Of a DNA stretch of 64,000 nt, positions 48,901 to 62,600 are shown piece after piece. A model generated the notes under the pieces. That model was not told where the DNA came from and searched no databases. It was given only the letters and a program-made list of their open reading frames with translations. Position numbers and translations under genes: made by a program. Source of the stretch: Pieris napi (lineage: Eukaryota > Arthropoda > Insecta > Lepidoptera > Pieridae); the NCBI RefSeq assembly GCF_905475465.1, contig NC_062245.1, positions 7,874,001 to 7,938,000 of the forward strand, given 5' to 3'. Position 1 is the first letter of the stretch, and each line of letters starts with the position of its first letter.

Positions 48901-50703
48901 TTAATAAAAATTTATAACGACACAAATATATTGCAATGGAAAACACGTGTTAAAATTGGATATTTGTGATAATTGAATGAAATCATCGGTCTGTAATTCC
49001 ATTTAAAATTTACGGTACACAAAGGCAATAATTTCAACAGTTCTGCTGCAAACGAAACGAAATGAAAAACATTTTCAACTTGAGTGGCAGACGTATGTAT
49101 CCAACATACATACTTTACTGAGTACCAGCACGTCAATCGAACAAAATTTAATTTTCCTCTCATACAGAGCTTTTAAATCATGAATTGGCTTAACAGGGAC
49201 AATAGACTAATTAAAACATTCGGAAGCCTGTTTGGTATAATTATTGTTTATTAATTATGGCATGTGTTTACCTCATAATGTGATCAGTCAATAATGAATA
49301 TAGGAAATTACCTGTTAAATGTTAAAATAAAGTTAACCGCAAAATGAAATGTTTGCCTTGTTAAACTCGTAATTCATAAATTGACTTGATCCTTTGTACT
49401 CCGAGTTTGAGTTTCCAATTATTGATAAAATAAAATTTCGAAGATAGACCGCGTCATAAATGCAATAATGTAATAACCGTATATTTTACGATGTTTTGAT
49501 CGAAGAAAGTTTTAAAACGAAATGTTTATTAATGCTACGCCGTAGCACTCGTAGGACTTTGTCAAAAGTTGCATACAGTCATATAAATATACAACAAGAC
49601 TAATAGAAATCTCATTACCCTACAAACTATACGTTGTTACTAAGCTACGCCATTTTGAAAAAATATCTAGCCATTTCGTGATAATAAATGCAGTAAAAAA
49701 AATTAAATGTAAATTTGAATATTTTTTCCTTATCACAATACCGGCCCGGCACATGAACATAAAAAGATTATCACGCCCAACAAATTTTGCAATATAAATT
49801 AACTTTATTTAGTAGCTTTTGTTGCGTACAGTAATTATTTTTTGTTTTTCATGAATGCTGTAGATATTAGTCATTTATAGACAAAGATCAGAAGATTTTT
49901 TTTAGAATATAAGTGCAGCAAAAGTTTTCTTTAGCAAACTAACGTATACATAACAAAAACCTTGGACAACTTTGTTTATAGACGACACTCAATTAAAAGT
50001 ACTAATTGGCCTCGTTTCTTATTAACTATAAACATTTATTGATAAGTCGGAGGCGCTATAAATCTATTACATGTACAATAATCCCCCGGCGGCGATCTAG
50101 GTCTACCGCGTTATAGGAAATACGCGTTGTATTCTCGTTTTTTGAATAATTCACAAACTAGGAACAAGAATTTAATAAAGTTATTTAGTTTATTTTTATA
50201 ACAATACAATTGAAATAGATGCAAAGGTAGGTACGTAAAACTAATTATGTATATATATACACTACAGAAATAAAACTTGAGAAATCTGCGGTATAGGGGG
50301 GGACAGCAATCGCGTTAAACGATAATACGTTATTGGCTTACCGCGTTATAGGGGTACTGTACTTCTAAAGTGCCTGTGAATAAATTAATTTTTAAGTACG
50401 TTGAACAACAGTATCGTGTCATTGTACTATTTATACATCCAATTCAAAATTACAAGTGAGGACAAACAATGCATAGCCGTAACGAATGTAGACAACAACG
50501 GGGTATACGTTCACGGTGGCTGCGTCCATTTGTATAGCGTGGCGCACAGATGTGTGGCTAGCGGGTAAATCTAGCTGAAGAAGGAAATTGCTTCATAAAC
50601 ATGGACCACTTAATTGCCGTCTGTCCTTTGAGTATTGTACACACGAATTTGCTTTTTTGTTGCATGTGACTACTGGTAAACAGTCGTGTGTTCTTATTGT
50701 AGA
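45926..50703. other. No recognisable feature (4.8 kb)
   Basis: The longest empty stretch. AT-rich, with a (GTT)6 microsatellite at 46701-46718. No frame above 83 codons, SINE head or terminal inverted repeat was found. Confidence 0.4.
46701..46718. repeat. (GTT)6 microsatellite
   Basis: Six uninterrupted GTT units. Confidence 0.9.
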
Positions 50704-51130
50704 CTAGCTGGCCTGGCGAACATCGTACCGCCTAACAGTCAATTCTTTATTTTTTTTAATACTTATTCTGCTATTCGGGACACCGGTCTAGCTAGTAAGA
50801 TAAAAAAAAGAAAGTTGATAATACAACAAATACATTATGTCAAAAAATAAAAATTTACCTTCCTGGAACCCCTCCACTAACACTTGAACTTTATGATATG
50901 GTATTAAAGTTCAAATTGCCTTTAAATATTATTACGAGTATTTTGTATGGGAATATAGAAAAGTGTTGTTTTTAGACTTTTTTACTTTTTTTTTTAATTT
51001 TTCTCTCCGTAAGAACCATCCTCGTACTTCAAGAAATATTATAAAAAAAAGAATCAGACAAATCGGTCAAGCCGTTTTCATGTTATGTCGTGACAACGGA
51101 AAACGGGTTTCATTTTTATATATATATATA
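50704..51130 (-). mobile_element. Non-autonomous Helitron, 427 bp
   Basis: Same family and orientation as 33733-34103: starts A|TCTATATATATATAAAAATG and ends GCCAGGCCAGCTAG|T on the minus strand. It has about 53 additional bases (around 50780-50832, containing CACCGGTCTAGCTAGTAAGA), so the other copy is the internally deleted one or this one has an insertion. Confidence 0.88.
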
Positions 51131-53429
51131 GATATGTCATTATTTGTAGAAGGGTAAGGAATTTATCGCGAGGAAACAGCCAAAAGTTTAAGACGCATTC
51201 ATATCAGAAGCTAAAGACTTTGAATACAACTTCGTAGTGGTACTTGTTTTTGGTTTGAATTAATTACTATTTAATATTTTACGTACCAGTTACATAAAAG
51301 GCTTTTATTTGAAATCGTGCTATATATGCACACGATATATAAAAGTGTGTTTCGGCTGTACTAGAAATAAACTATTAAATTATATCTAATAGTAGATTAT
51401 CTAAAGAACTGCTTTAAGCTTAGCTGAGCGACCTTTTACTTTCCGACTGGATCAATGAACAACTTATTAAAACTTCGTAAATGATAAAATCTTCTTAATA
51501 AATGAATTTGTACGACTGTAAAACGCAAAGAATTGATTAAAATTGAATATTCTAAGTAAGAGAATGTATACAAAAAGTGGCTGCACTAGTGTAGTGGCAA
51601 TCTACACTACTTAACATACACCTGCTGCAAGACTTCGCTACAAAATTACATTATACAAACATTACATTTTCCCACTTCAATTATATAAACAAGATATTCT
51701 ATAATAATACGAATAGAAAGAATTCTTTATTCAAATTCTACATTCTTATTTCAAGCACTTATTAATATATCTGTAAAATAAATGTGTTGATGTAAAGCAA
51801 GTTAAATAATTCAGTGTTATATAACTAAAGGACGCGCCATATCATTATTTTGATTTTGATTTGCTTTTTTAGGCAAGTAGCTTGCTACCTATGCCTTTTA
51901 TGTCTACCAACTCGAAGCAATTATTGATTGATTTTGAATCAAATTAGCCAGCAGCGCCATGGTGAGGTTATAAAAATTGATCTATGAGACACAATAATAA
52001 ACTATTGACGTAACAAATTGACGCTGATATAATAGTATGACCGGTATCTCCAGTAATATATGAGAATTCTGGCATACCCATCTAACATTCAAATCGACGT
52101 TTGTTCGGAAATATATTCGGGACTCCCCAAAAAATATGTGTCTGGATCACACGTTAAGTGTCGGTCGTAAAATAAATGCTGATCTATTGAAGATCTGATA
52201 ACCAGCACGGATGCAGTTTTATTGGATCTCCAGACCCTTTGGGATACTTTACGGGCTTACGTGTTGACGCCCGTTGACTCTGTACCTCTGAGACATTGAA
52301 TTATTACGATAGTCTATACGATTGAACATTTAACATATGTATCATAAGTTAATATAATATATTTACAATTAAAATTAAAACCGACTACAAAAGTAAAAAC
52401 AAGGTGTATGGAATTCATATTTTAATGATTAATAAATATATATATATATATATAAGGGACTTAAATAGATTAGTGTCATATAGATATAGGAGTTATGGTA
52501 TATTTTTATACGTTGTTAATCTGGCTCAGAATCAAAATGATTGTGATCAGAAAATGATTTAACATATTTTTTTTATATTTTTACACATTTTAACAAATTT
52601 TATTCTTTAATTTTTTTAAACTTACTTTACTTTAATAATATCTAATTTAATTATGTACATAATTATTTTTGCTTAGATTCAACATCAAGTTTAAATACTT
52701 AATTAGTTAAGTTTTTTTCAATGACAAGAGTTACTTACTATTAATTGAGCCCAAAGCTCAAAAATACGAGCATTTTCTGCAAGTAAAACTATAACATTTC
52801 TCAAGACTCTAAAGGTAATGAGCCGTTAAGACATATTGAAAGCATGACTCAAACTTAGGACATAAAATCTGTAAGCCCCATTGCACTTTAGCTCCGAGAT
52901 TTAAAGTACAAAGTTTACGAAATGACGTACAAAGTGATTTGATGCAGGATCAAGCAAACTAAACTGCATTTTCATCTAGTTCGTAATACATTTCTGCTTT
53001 AGGTTCCCGTCTTTAGTTTTTGTGCTCAAAGGAGAAGCGTTGTAAAGCAGTGAGTTAAAATAGATGGATATTTTCCAGTGCATATGGCGGTGGTATTATG
53101 AAGTTGGCCGCCTGCTCGGGTCTCGGGTCGCTAACCGACAGCGCACTTACAAACTTTAATACTTTGAGTAAATAAAAGTTCTATCCGAGAAAACGTAGTT
53201 TGAGAGGTTTGTGATCAAAGAGCAGTTGTTAGCTATTAATTATCTACTTAGATTAAACTCGATACAAATTGCTGTCATGGACGTGAACAGACTAGTGGCG
53301 CATCAATTTATTAGAAAAGTTTTAATGTACGATCGTTACAAATATATTTATACTGCGTGTGTAAAACGAGCTTAGAATATCTGTTTAAAAGTATACTTTT
53401 ACGTATGTATAACATATAGTTGATTATAA
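51131..53429. other. No recognisable feature (2.3 kb)
   Basis: AT-rich. An (AT)n run lies at 52437-52454. No gene or element was supported. Confidence 0.4.
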
Positions 53430-53645
53430 ATTTTCAGTATTTACAATATTCTTAACCTGCATAGTAATAATAATAATTTAAAAAGGATAAATAGAAAACT
53501 AAAACAAATTTAAAAAGTTTGGTCCCTGTGGCAGTTTACCTTTAATATTGGCAGCATTTCCTCGCTTTTTGCGATACTTATTTGTTGAGCGAGGAAAGCA
53601 CCAGCTCTGAGGTCACCGGTACTATCCACCAACTTAAATATTAAA
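53430..53645 (-). pseudogene. Jockey-type LINE: RT C-terminus and 3' UTR
   Basis: The minus strand encodes VDSTGDLRAGAFLAQQISIA, and after a frameshift KRGNAANIKGKLPQGPNF. This corresponds to the ...G.LRAGAFLAQRIS.AVQRGNAASILGTLP.G tail of lepidopteran Jockey-like reverse transcriptases. Two bases appear lost between the blocks at an A run. The 3' UTR follows, including TATGCAGGTTAAGAATATTG, which is shared with 35350-35415. A dead copy. Confidence 0.7.
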
Positions 53646-55066
53646 TTAGTTCCTGTGCACTAATCCCACGGCCCAAGAGTCTGTAGAGACTTGGAGTAGT
53701 CCAAAGGGAACCAAATCAAAGATTGAGAAAAGACTGTTATATTTTAGATGCTTCTTTAATATACTATAAATCGAAATTGATGAACTACTATTGAAATAAT
53801 TAAAAATAATAAGTATTAATCAGCTCTGATAACTCTCAAAAATAATCAACACATTCAGTTGATTGATTCCACCTGACTCCTAGGCGATAATTTAACGTGT
53901 CCCATCCTGTCACGCCCTGTCAGCTCTGTCAAGTGACATCTGTCCTGATGACACAATATGACACGTCTCGCTTTTATGATGAGGCGACGAAATTACCTTC
54001 ATTGAAATACAATTTCTTATTTATACAGTTCATTTATAAATCGCGAATAATATTTGTTCTTACCTAAAACTGTTTACAAACTTTTTGTTTGTTTGGTTAC
54101 AGAAACTAACCGCGAGTCTTGCATTATATTAATTTTAGATAGAATCTTGTCAAAATATGACTTGCCAATAAGCTATTCGTAGACAATGACCCTATTTAAA
54201 GTCATTACCTAGTAATAGTGTTTACCGAACAGAGATAGCTTGTGCCTGTGTCTGAACAACGCGATAAAGTAGTGTTTATGTTTGTCCCTCCGTAAATAAT
54301 GGAGATTTAACTCGCTTTACGACCGACCGCCCGCCCTAGCGCTCGCGTCATTGACAATTTATATTTTATGTGATTTATATTAGTAATTATATTTGTTTGT
54401 GTTTGTTGTATCATTAAATGTCAATGCACCTTTTTACTGAATATTGTACAGTACATTTGTAAGGAGACTACAATAGGAAGGAGTCTTACACAAGTTTTAA
54501 TCAGTTTGCATATTGCCACAGGTCTTCGTTTGGGTCTGCCATTCCTATTCATAATAACTAGTGTTTGACTAATTCACTTCCGGTTTTATATATATATATA
54601 TATATATATATTATCTTTTTTCTTCAAAGGTTGTTTGATTTTTTTTCTGTCCTTAAAGACCATTCAGTTATATCTTTAATAAAAATTATAAATCTGTTGA
54701 GTTGTTGTTGATAACTTTCGCTGATTTCTATTGAATGCCGTTCCTTTAGCAGACTTGGCGCTTTGCCTTTAATCCATTAATAGAAGCTTTGATTGTAGCT
54801 TGTTTCGGAATAATTCACTCGTGCATTTTCTGCGAGTTCAATAACCTTTATTTATGTAACATAAAACGTTCCAAGTTCAAATACTGGTAATAAAATATAC
54901 TGTTTCACGGTTAATTAAGCAAATGATGTAGTGGGCGACTTTGATAATTTTTTTTGTTTCACTTGTATCGCAAAGGAAAAACAGAAAAAAGTCGTCGTTA
55001 GATCGAACATTGACTAGCGTCACTTAGTGTTTAACCAAATGACGATAAGGCGACAATAGAATTTAA
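53646..55066. other. No recognisable feature
   Basis: AT-rich, with a (TA)n run at 54587-54611. Confidence 0.4.
54587..54611. repeat. (TA)n microsatellite
   Basis: About 12 uninterrupted TA units. Confidence 0.9.
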
Positions 55067-55295
55067 ACAGTCCGTTTCACAAGGCATTTTATTTTGCGAA
55101 CTAGCGAACTGTGGAATCGGCTCCCGGGGGGGGTCTTCCCTCAGAGATACGACCTCCAAATGTTCAAAAAGCGGGTCTACTCCTCCCTCAAAGGCCGGCA
55201 ACTCACCCACTAAAATGGGTGTCTATGGGCTGCGTAGACTGCCCTTTTTGATCGTCCCGCAAGCTCGTTTGCCCCCCTATTATATAAAAAAAAAA
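55067..55295 (+). pseudogene. LINE RT C-terminus plus 3' UTR (copy 2)
   Basis: Open from 55067 to the stop at 55211-55213 (48 codons). It reads RHFILRTSELWNRLPGGVF, YDLQMFKKRVYSSLKGRQLT and H. This is the usual end of a lepidopteran non-LTR reverse transcriptase: an R(T/S)..LWN.LP core, then FKKRV.S.LKGRQ. The 3' UTR (55214-55285) and A-run end match copy 1 at 12129-12215 almost base for base. The intact frame over this part suggests a young, 5'-truncated insertion. It lies ~600 bases left of the giant palindrome. Confidence 0.85.
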
Positions 55296-55758
55296 GAATT
55301 CTGGGCAAAGCATCAAATTCTTGTAAGCGAACAATCATCTATTGACACAATGTGTTAAAAATATATATTACATAAAACAAACCTAAATTGAACGCACGTC
55401 GGAGAGATGTAAAGAAGAGGCGGACGGCCTGTTAGCGCAAATTGTGTTTTTATGTTTTAGAAATGGCAGAATCAGAGCTTTTATAATAATATTTCAGTGA
55501 GATGATTTATGGAATTATAAATAGCTATACTGCTGTTAATGTCACTGTAACTGATATGATGGATTGTAAATTATTTTCAGCTGATGAATATTACAGGGAT
55601 ATGAGAGTAACGTGAATAGTTAAGTATATAGTTAGTAATTTATTCTTTGGGAAAATGATTACTTGATTAGCTTTTTTAATGATATGTGCAAGAAAACACG
55701 AAATAAACTAAATATATTAAAAATATATTTATTTTGTGCAATCGATTTTTCGGATATT

Positions 55759-55889
55759 AAGCATGCCGCATTCAAGCGGGATGGTGTTTGCCTTCACGGT
55801 AGGAGCAAGCGTTAATAGCGCACACAGAAAGAAAAATCGTGATTCGAACGCACGACCTCAGGGTTGAGACATAAGCCTAGGCCCACATA
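55759..55889 (-). repeat. SINE-2, head and half body
   Basis: AGCATGCCGCATTCAAGCGG, TTGCCTTCACGGTAGGAGCA, TTAATAGCGCACACAGAAAG, and the head GTGATTCGAACGCACGACCT CAGGGTTGAGAC. Confidence 0.75.
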
Positions 55890-58800
55890 ATTTAATTGAA
55901 TAATAAAAAGTAATTCAGCCCTGCGATTCTGTAACTCACTTCACACACCCTCAGCGCTGATTTTTGCTGTCAAATCGTTCGTTTCGGTGTCATGTTACAA
56001 TTTGGTATTCTGTTAAACAATAACCGCGACAAAAGCGCCGCTCAAATGAGATTGTTAACATTTGGAACTAAAATTTGGCACTGCTACACTTACGCTCCAA
56101 AATTGTTGGTATTTGGTATTCTGATACATACCATTTGACATCTCATCTCACTTAAATGTACATTTTGTACGACAATTGACAAATTAAAAGTTGCTCTTCC
56201 CTCGCTGAAATCGTCATTTACCAGTGAGTTAGCCATTTTTAGCGAAGTTAAAACTTGTTTTATGTGAAAATATTCTAACATAGGACAATCTATATGTATC
56301 TTGGGGTAAGTTTATAAAATAATATTTATCAATACAGCATTATTTTACGAAAAAAATTATATATATAAACATTAAGCTTCGTGAAATTGAACTTTGTTAT
56401 TGTTACAGAAGGCCCGTTTCCACTTTTAAAGTTTAAACCTCTATTTCAAGAAATAAATGATGTAATCCATTAAAAAATACTTAATATAATATCTATAGAT
56501 GGCGAAGAAAATGTAGGCACGAAACGACCAATTGGTTTCTCGGCGTTGGTTATTATCGCTTTTTTCCAATACTCAAGAAATTATATGGTATTGACGAAAC
56601 CTAGAACATATGCTGCTGAGATGAACGAAGAGTCTAGTAAATACTAAATAGATGATCTAAGGTAAACATTTTGATTACTTTAGCATTAAAAATATAATTT
56701 TTATCCAATTTTTCGATGCAGTCTTGATCATGTCTTGTCTCCAGCAGAGATAAGTCGAACAAAAAACGATAAATAAGATAGGTAAATATTGTAATATATT
56801 TGTATTTTTCTACTATACTAAAATTATAAATCTAATAATTTCAGAGATCCCCAAATGTTCAAAATTCCTGATAGAAAAATACATTCGGCCTTTGAAGAAG
56901 AAGAATATTACATGTGTATCATACAACAAGGCCCCTGGATATAAAAAGACACAATAGTGCAGACATTTTCAAATTATTGAATTTCGACTATCCTTCAATT
57001 TATAATAAATGATAACACAGTACAATTTCGGTTCCTATATTTTTATAAAATATATTGATATAACATTAAGGTTTTGGATAAAAACATTATTCTGCTTTAC
57101 ACAAGTATGAAATACCATCATTACATACATGATGGTTTAAGTACTTATTAAGCTTTTTTAAATTTATCGTTCATAACTATTACTTTTTACAAACTAATTA
57201 GAAAATATATTAAAATAAATATATTTATCTACAAAATAAAGTAGATGTTATTGATTAGCTCTATGTGAGGCTGTGTTTTAATTAGTTTTTATTATACTTA
57301 AGTTTGTTTTACTGAAAGTTATTTTGTAGTGTGTTAAAAGTTTACTATAATCATTAAATTAAATGTTTAAAGTTATTATATTGTTCTTTTATTCACCTAT
57401 AAAGTAACATGGCTTATATATTTTTCATTTCGGCTTAGCTATGTATTTAACTCGGTTACTACGTTTTCTATAGGCAGTCATTAAATAAGTGGTAGATTTA
57501 ATTAATCATTTTATTAATATAATATTATTAGATACAAAAAAAAATATTATGAAGTACACAATTATCTTAAACACGGTAATACAATTTTTCATATAAAAAT
57601 CATAGTTGTCCAAACTGCATTCAAAATAGATTAGTGGTCTCGGTTTAATATCTCTTCTTAACATTTCAATAATTGGTCATTTTCTTCCTCATTCTTGACA
57701 ACTACCACTGATGGCTGTAATACAATGATTATCTGTTAAAATTGTAAATAGGGAAATGTGGTAGGTCACTGTACTGACACAATAATATTGCATAGCAATT
57801 TAATTATTGTAAAGTTAAGGTAAATAATAAAAAAACTTGCATAAAACACACAAAAACTTATATATGGGATGTCTTTGTATTTCTAAGTAAAGTATCTTAA
57901 AAACATGTTTGATAATATTATAACTAAGCCAAATATTATTAAAAGTTTTATGGTAACAAGGCTTAGTAATTTCGCACAGTATTTGATTCAGTACTATGAA
58001 TAAAAAAAATCTTGAGCAAACCTATATTTAGACTCAAAAATCCAAATCCAAGTATGTACTTTAAAAACAATTATTTATTAATGAAACAAATCCAAGACCC
58101 ATAAAGGGTATGTTTAGTTTTAAAGTGTAGTAGTCAGCAGCAATAACTATCTTTTGATTGCTTCATTAAATAAGTTATGGCAATGTTGTTTCCAACATTT
58201 AAAATTAACGTTGATCACTTGAAATGGTATGAATTTGAGCAATTGAAAGCTTATATATTTGATCCAACATACCTAACATGATTATTTATACTTGTATTCT
58301 GAAATCTGAACCATTAAATTAAATTCAACTTGATCAGTTAAAATTAATACTTCTTATATTTCATGAATGGAATTTGAAGTTAGGAAACCTAAAAATATTT
58401 TTTTATTTGACATTTTTAACCAACAATTTCATTATTCTTTACAATGTCGCTTCGATTTAACCTATTACATTTGACTTCAAATTTGCCATCAAACAAACAA
58501 ACTTTGTTAACTGTTTTACTAGTCACTACTTATTCCTATTTATTTACTATGATAGTTATTATATTTCTAAAATAGTTTTAATAGAATTCAGTTTTTATGA
58601 GTGTTAGTAAAAACATAGGTAATATTGTTGTTGTGTGTTTGACCTCTGAATCACTTAAAAAGGTTGCAATAGTAGTTTCATGGCATCTAAAAAGTACCAA
58701 CACTTGCACTTACACAAATGAATAAATATATAAACACTAATTTTTCTTCTTTATAGATAGGTACCCTTTTATTTTATAATTACTCAACAAAATATTATAT

Positions 58801-59034
58801 GAAAACATTGGTATTAACCTTGGTTACCTTTAGTAACATTTTGAAAATTTAAAACACCTATCCATCCTGTTTATTTTGAATCCATAGCCCATTTGCTGAG
58901 AGAATCACTTTTAGCGTGACATCATCTTTTATCTTTTTGTTAAGATAATATTCTTAAATTTTTTACAATATATCCAGATGTTAGGTATCCCTTGTTTCGT
59001 GCTGAAACATAATTAATATTTTTAAGTTTCTGTC

Positions 59035-59631
59035 GGTTTATCTTTTTTTTTAATTCAAACGTCGACCATTTTGTTTTATTAAAAATATTTTGTTTATGTA
59101 TGATGAAAATTTTGACAATTAACTCTTTTTATAAAATAATAGTTATTCCGTGAGTCCACTACGCAGTAACAGCGCTCCCTTCGTCACTGACGTAATTTTT
59201 GGAATCTCATGGTATTCTGTTAATAAATTTTACATTACGTCTTGATAAGTGGAGGGAGGTAACCTAGTGAGTTGTTGTCTATTAATATCGTGACAATTGA
59301 CTCATTTTATTTTATAAAAAGAGTTAATTGTCAAAATTTTCATCATACATAAACAAAATATTTTTAATAAAACAAAAAGGTCGACGTTTGAATTAAAAAA
59401 AATATTAAAAAAAAAGATAAACCGTGAAAATATCTCAAAAATGATTTATCTGATGGAAAATAATAGAATAGCGAGGAAAATTATTAAAACCCATCTGGCA
59501 ATGGGGCCGCTTAAAGGTAAGTAGTGAGTTTATTTATTAGTCAATCGTAAGTTACGTATTTTGTTTATAACTTCCAATTAAGAGTTTATATTTCGTATTT
59601 ACCCTACAACTGACCAGCCGTGGTGTATATG
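59035..59631 (+). other. Asymmetric core of the giant palindrome
   Basis: The unpaired centre. It holds a smaller inverted repeat (about 59035-59142 against 59311-59425, both containing the CGTCGAC word and TTTTGTTTATGTATGATGAA or its complement) around a 168-base spacer. A unique part with an exon-like segment follows. The 59152-59423 part is present again, reversed, at 62745-63035 beside the right terminus. There it is joined to a CCCTGCG-type end, so the core looks like the 5' region of a second, related element. Confidence 0.7.
59441..59516 (+). CDS. Exon-like open segment ending at a splice donor (hypothetical)
   Basis: From an ATG at 59441 the frame reads MIYLMENNRIARKIIKTHLA then MGPLKG. 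At 59516/59517 it meets AAAG|GTAAGT, a strong splice donor. The frame is open upstream of the ATG for at least 12 codons (NRENISK...), so the start is uncertain. The segment is rich in basic residues. I do not recognise the protein. By position (subterminal repeat, leader, exon, donor) it could be the first coding exon of the autonomous element's transposase gene. No downstream exon was identified in the core, so the segment as it stands is probably a remnant. Confidence 0.35.
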
Positions 59632-62600
59632 AGCGACAGAAACTTAAAAATATTAATTATGTTTCAGCACGAAACAAGGGATACCTAACATCTGGATATA
59701 TTGTAAAAAATTTAAGAATATTATCTTAACAAAAAGATAAAAGATGATGTCACGCTAAAAGTGATTCTCTCAGCAAATGGGCTACGGATTCAAAGTAAAC
59801 AGGATGGATAGGTGTTTTAAATTTTCAAAATGTTACTAAAGGTAACAAAGGTTAATACCAATGTTTTCATATAATATTTTGTTGAGTAATTATAAAATAA
59901 AAGGGTACCTATCTATAAAGAAGAAAAATTAGTGTTTATATATTTATTCATTTGTGTAAGTGCAAGTGTTGGTACTTTTTAGATGCCATGAAACTACTAT
60001 TGCAACCTTTTTAAGTGATTCAGAGGTCAAACACACAACAACAATATTACCTATGTTTTTACTAACACTCATAAAAACTGAATTCTATTAAAACTATTTT
60101 AGAAATATAATAACTATCATAGTAAATAAATAGGAATAAGTAGTGACTAGTAAAACAGTTAACAAAGTTTGTTTGTTTGATGGCAAATTTGAAGTCAAAT
60201 GTAATAGGTTAAATCGAAGCGACATTGTAAAGAATAATGAAATTGTTGGTTAAAAATGTCAAATAAAAAAATATTTTTAGGTTTCCTAACTTCAAATTCC
60301 ATTCATGAAATATAAGAAGTATTAATTTTAACTGATCCAGTTGAATTTAATTTAATTGTTCAGATTTCAGAATACAAGTATAAATAATCATGTTAGGTAT
60401 GTTGGATCAAATATATAAGCTTTCAATTGCTCAAATTCATACCATTTCAAGTGATCAACGTTAATTTTAAATGTTGGAAACAACATTGCCATAACTTATT
60501 TAATGAAGCAATCAAAAGATAGTTATTGCTGCTGACTACACTTTAAAACTAAACATACCCTTTATGGGTCTTGGATTTGTTTCATTAATAAATAATTGTT
60601 TTTAAAGTACATACTTGGATTTGGATTTTTGAGTCTAAATATAGGTTTGCTCAAGATTTTTTTTATTCATAGTACTGAATCAAATACTGTGCGAAATTAC
60701 TAAGCCTTGTTACCATAAAACTTTTAATAATATTTGGCTTAGTTATAATATTATCAAACATGTTTTTAAGATACTTTACTTAGAAATACAAAGACATCCC
60801 ATATATAAGTTTTTGTGTGTTTTATGCAAGTTTTTTTATTATTTACCTTAACTTTACAATAATTAAATTGCTATGCAATATTATTGTGTCAGTACAGTGA
60901 CCTACCACATTTCCCTATTTACAATTTTAACAGATAATCATTGTATTACAGCCATCAGTGGTAGTTGTCAAGAATGAGGAAGAAAATGACCAATTATTGA
61001 AATGTTAAGAAGAGATATTAAACCGAGACCACTAATCTATTTTGAATGCAGTTTGGACAACTATGATTTTTATATGAAAAATTGTATTACCGTGTTTAAG
61101 ATAATTGTGTACTTCATAATATTTTTTTTTTGTATCTAATAATATTATATTAATAAAATGATTAATTAAATCTACCACTTATTTAATGACTGCCTATAGA
61201 AAACGTAGTAACCGAGTTAAATACATAGCTAAGCCGAAATGAAAAATATATAAGCCATGTTACTTTATAGGTGAATAAAAGAACAATATAATAACTTTAA
61301 ACATTTAATTTAATGATTATAGTAAACTTTTAACACACTACAAAATAACTTTCAGTAAAACAAACTTAAGTATAATAAAAACTAATTAAAACACAGCCTC
61401 ACATAGAGCTAATCAATAACATCTACTTTATTTTGTAGATAAATATATTTATTTTAATATATTTTCTAATTAGTTTGTAAAAAGTAATAGTTATGAACGA
61501 TAAATTTAAAAAAGCTTAATAAGTACTTAAACCATCATGTATGTAATGATGGTATTTCATACTTGTGTAAAGCAGAATAATGTTTTTATCCAAAACCTTA
61601 ATGTTATATCAATATATTTTATAAAAATATAGGAACCGAAATTGTACTGTGTTATCATTTATTATAAATTGAAGGATAGTCGAAATTCAATAATTTGAAA
61701 ATGTCTGCACTATTGTGTCTTTTTATATCCAGGGGCCTTGTTGTATGATACACATGTAATATTCTTCTTCTTCAAAGGCCGAATGTATTTTTCTATCAGG
61801 AATTTTGAACATTTGGGGATCTCTGAAATTATTAGATTTATAATTTTAGTATAGTAGAAAAATACAAATATATTACAATATTTACCTATCTTATTTATCG
61901 TTTTTTGTTCGACTTATCTCTGCTGGAGACAAGACATGATCAAGACTGCATCGAAAAATTGGATAAAAATTATATTTTTAATGCTAAAGTAATCAAAATG
62001 TTTACCTTAGATCATCTATTTAGTATTTACTAGACTCTTCGTTCATCTCAGCAGCATATGTTCTAGGTTTCGTCAATACCATATAATTTCTTGAGTATTG
62101 GAAAAAAGCGATAATAACCAACGCCGAGAAACCAATTGGTCGTTTCGTGCCTACATTTTCTTCGCCATCTATAGATATTATATTAAGTATTTTTTAATGG
62201 ATTACATCATTTATTTCTTGAAATAGAGGTTTAAACTTTAAAAGTGGAAACGGGCCTTCTGTAACAATAACAAAGTTCAATTTCACGAAGCTTAATGTTT
62301 ATATATATAATTTTTTTCGTAAAATAATGCTGTATTGATAAATATTATTTTATAAACTTACCCCAAGATACATATAGATTGTCCTATGTTAGAATATTTT
62401 CACATAAAACAAGTTTTAACTTCGCTAAAAATGGCTAACTCACTGGTAAATGACGATTTCAGCGAGGGAAGAGCAACTTTTAATTTGACGTACAAAATGT
62501 AAATTTAAATGAGATGAGATGTCAAATGGTATGTATCAGAATACCAAATACCAACAATTTTGGAGCGTAAGTGTAGCAGTGCCAAATTTTAGTTCCAAAT

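Noticed and set aside
56090..56281. 63-codon minus frame at the palindrome's left end
   Set aside because: The mirrored copy in the right arm carries an early stop (after ATFNLTYKM), so it is not conserved coding sequence.
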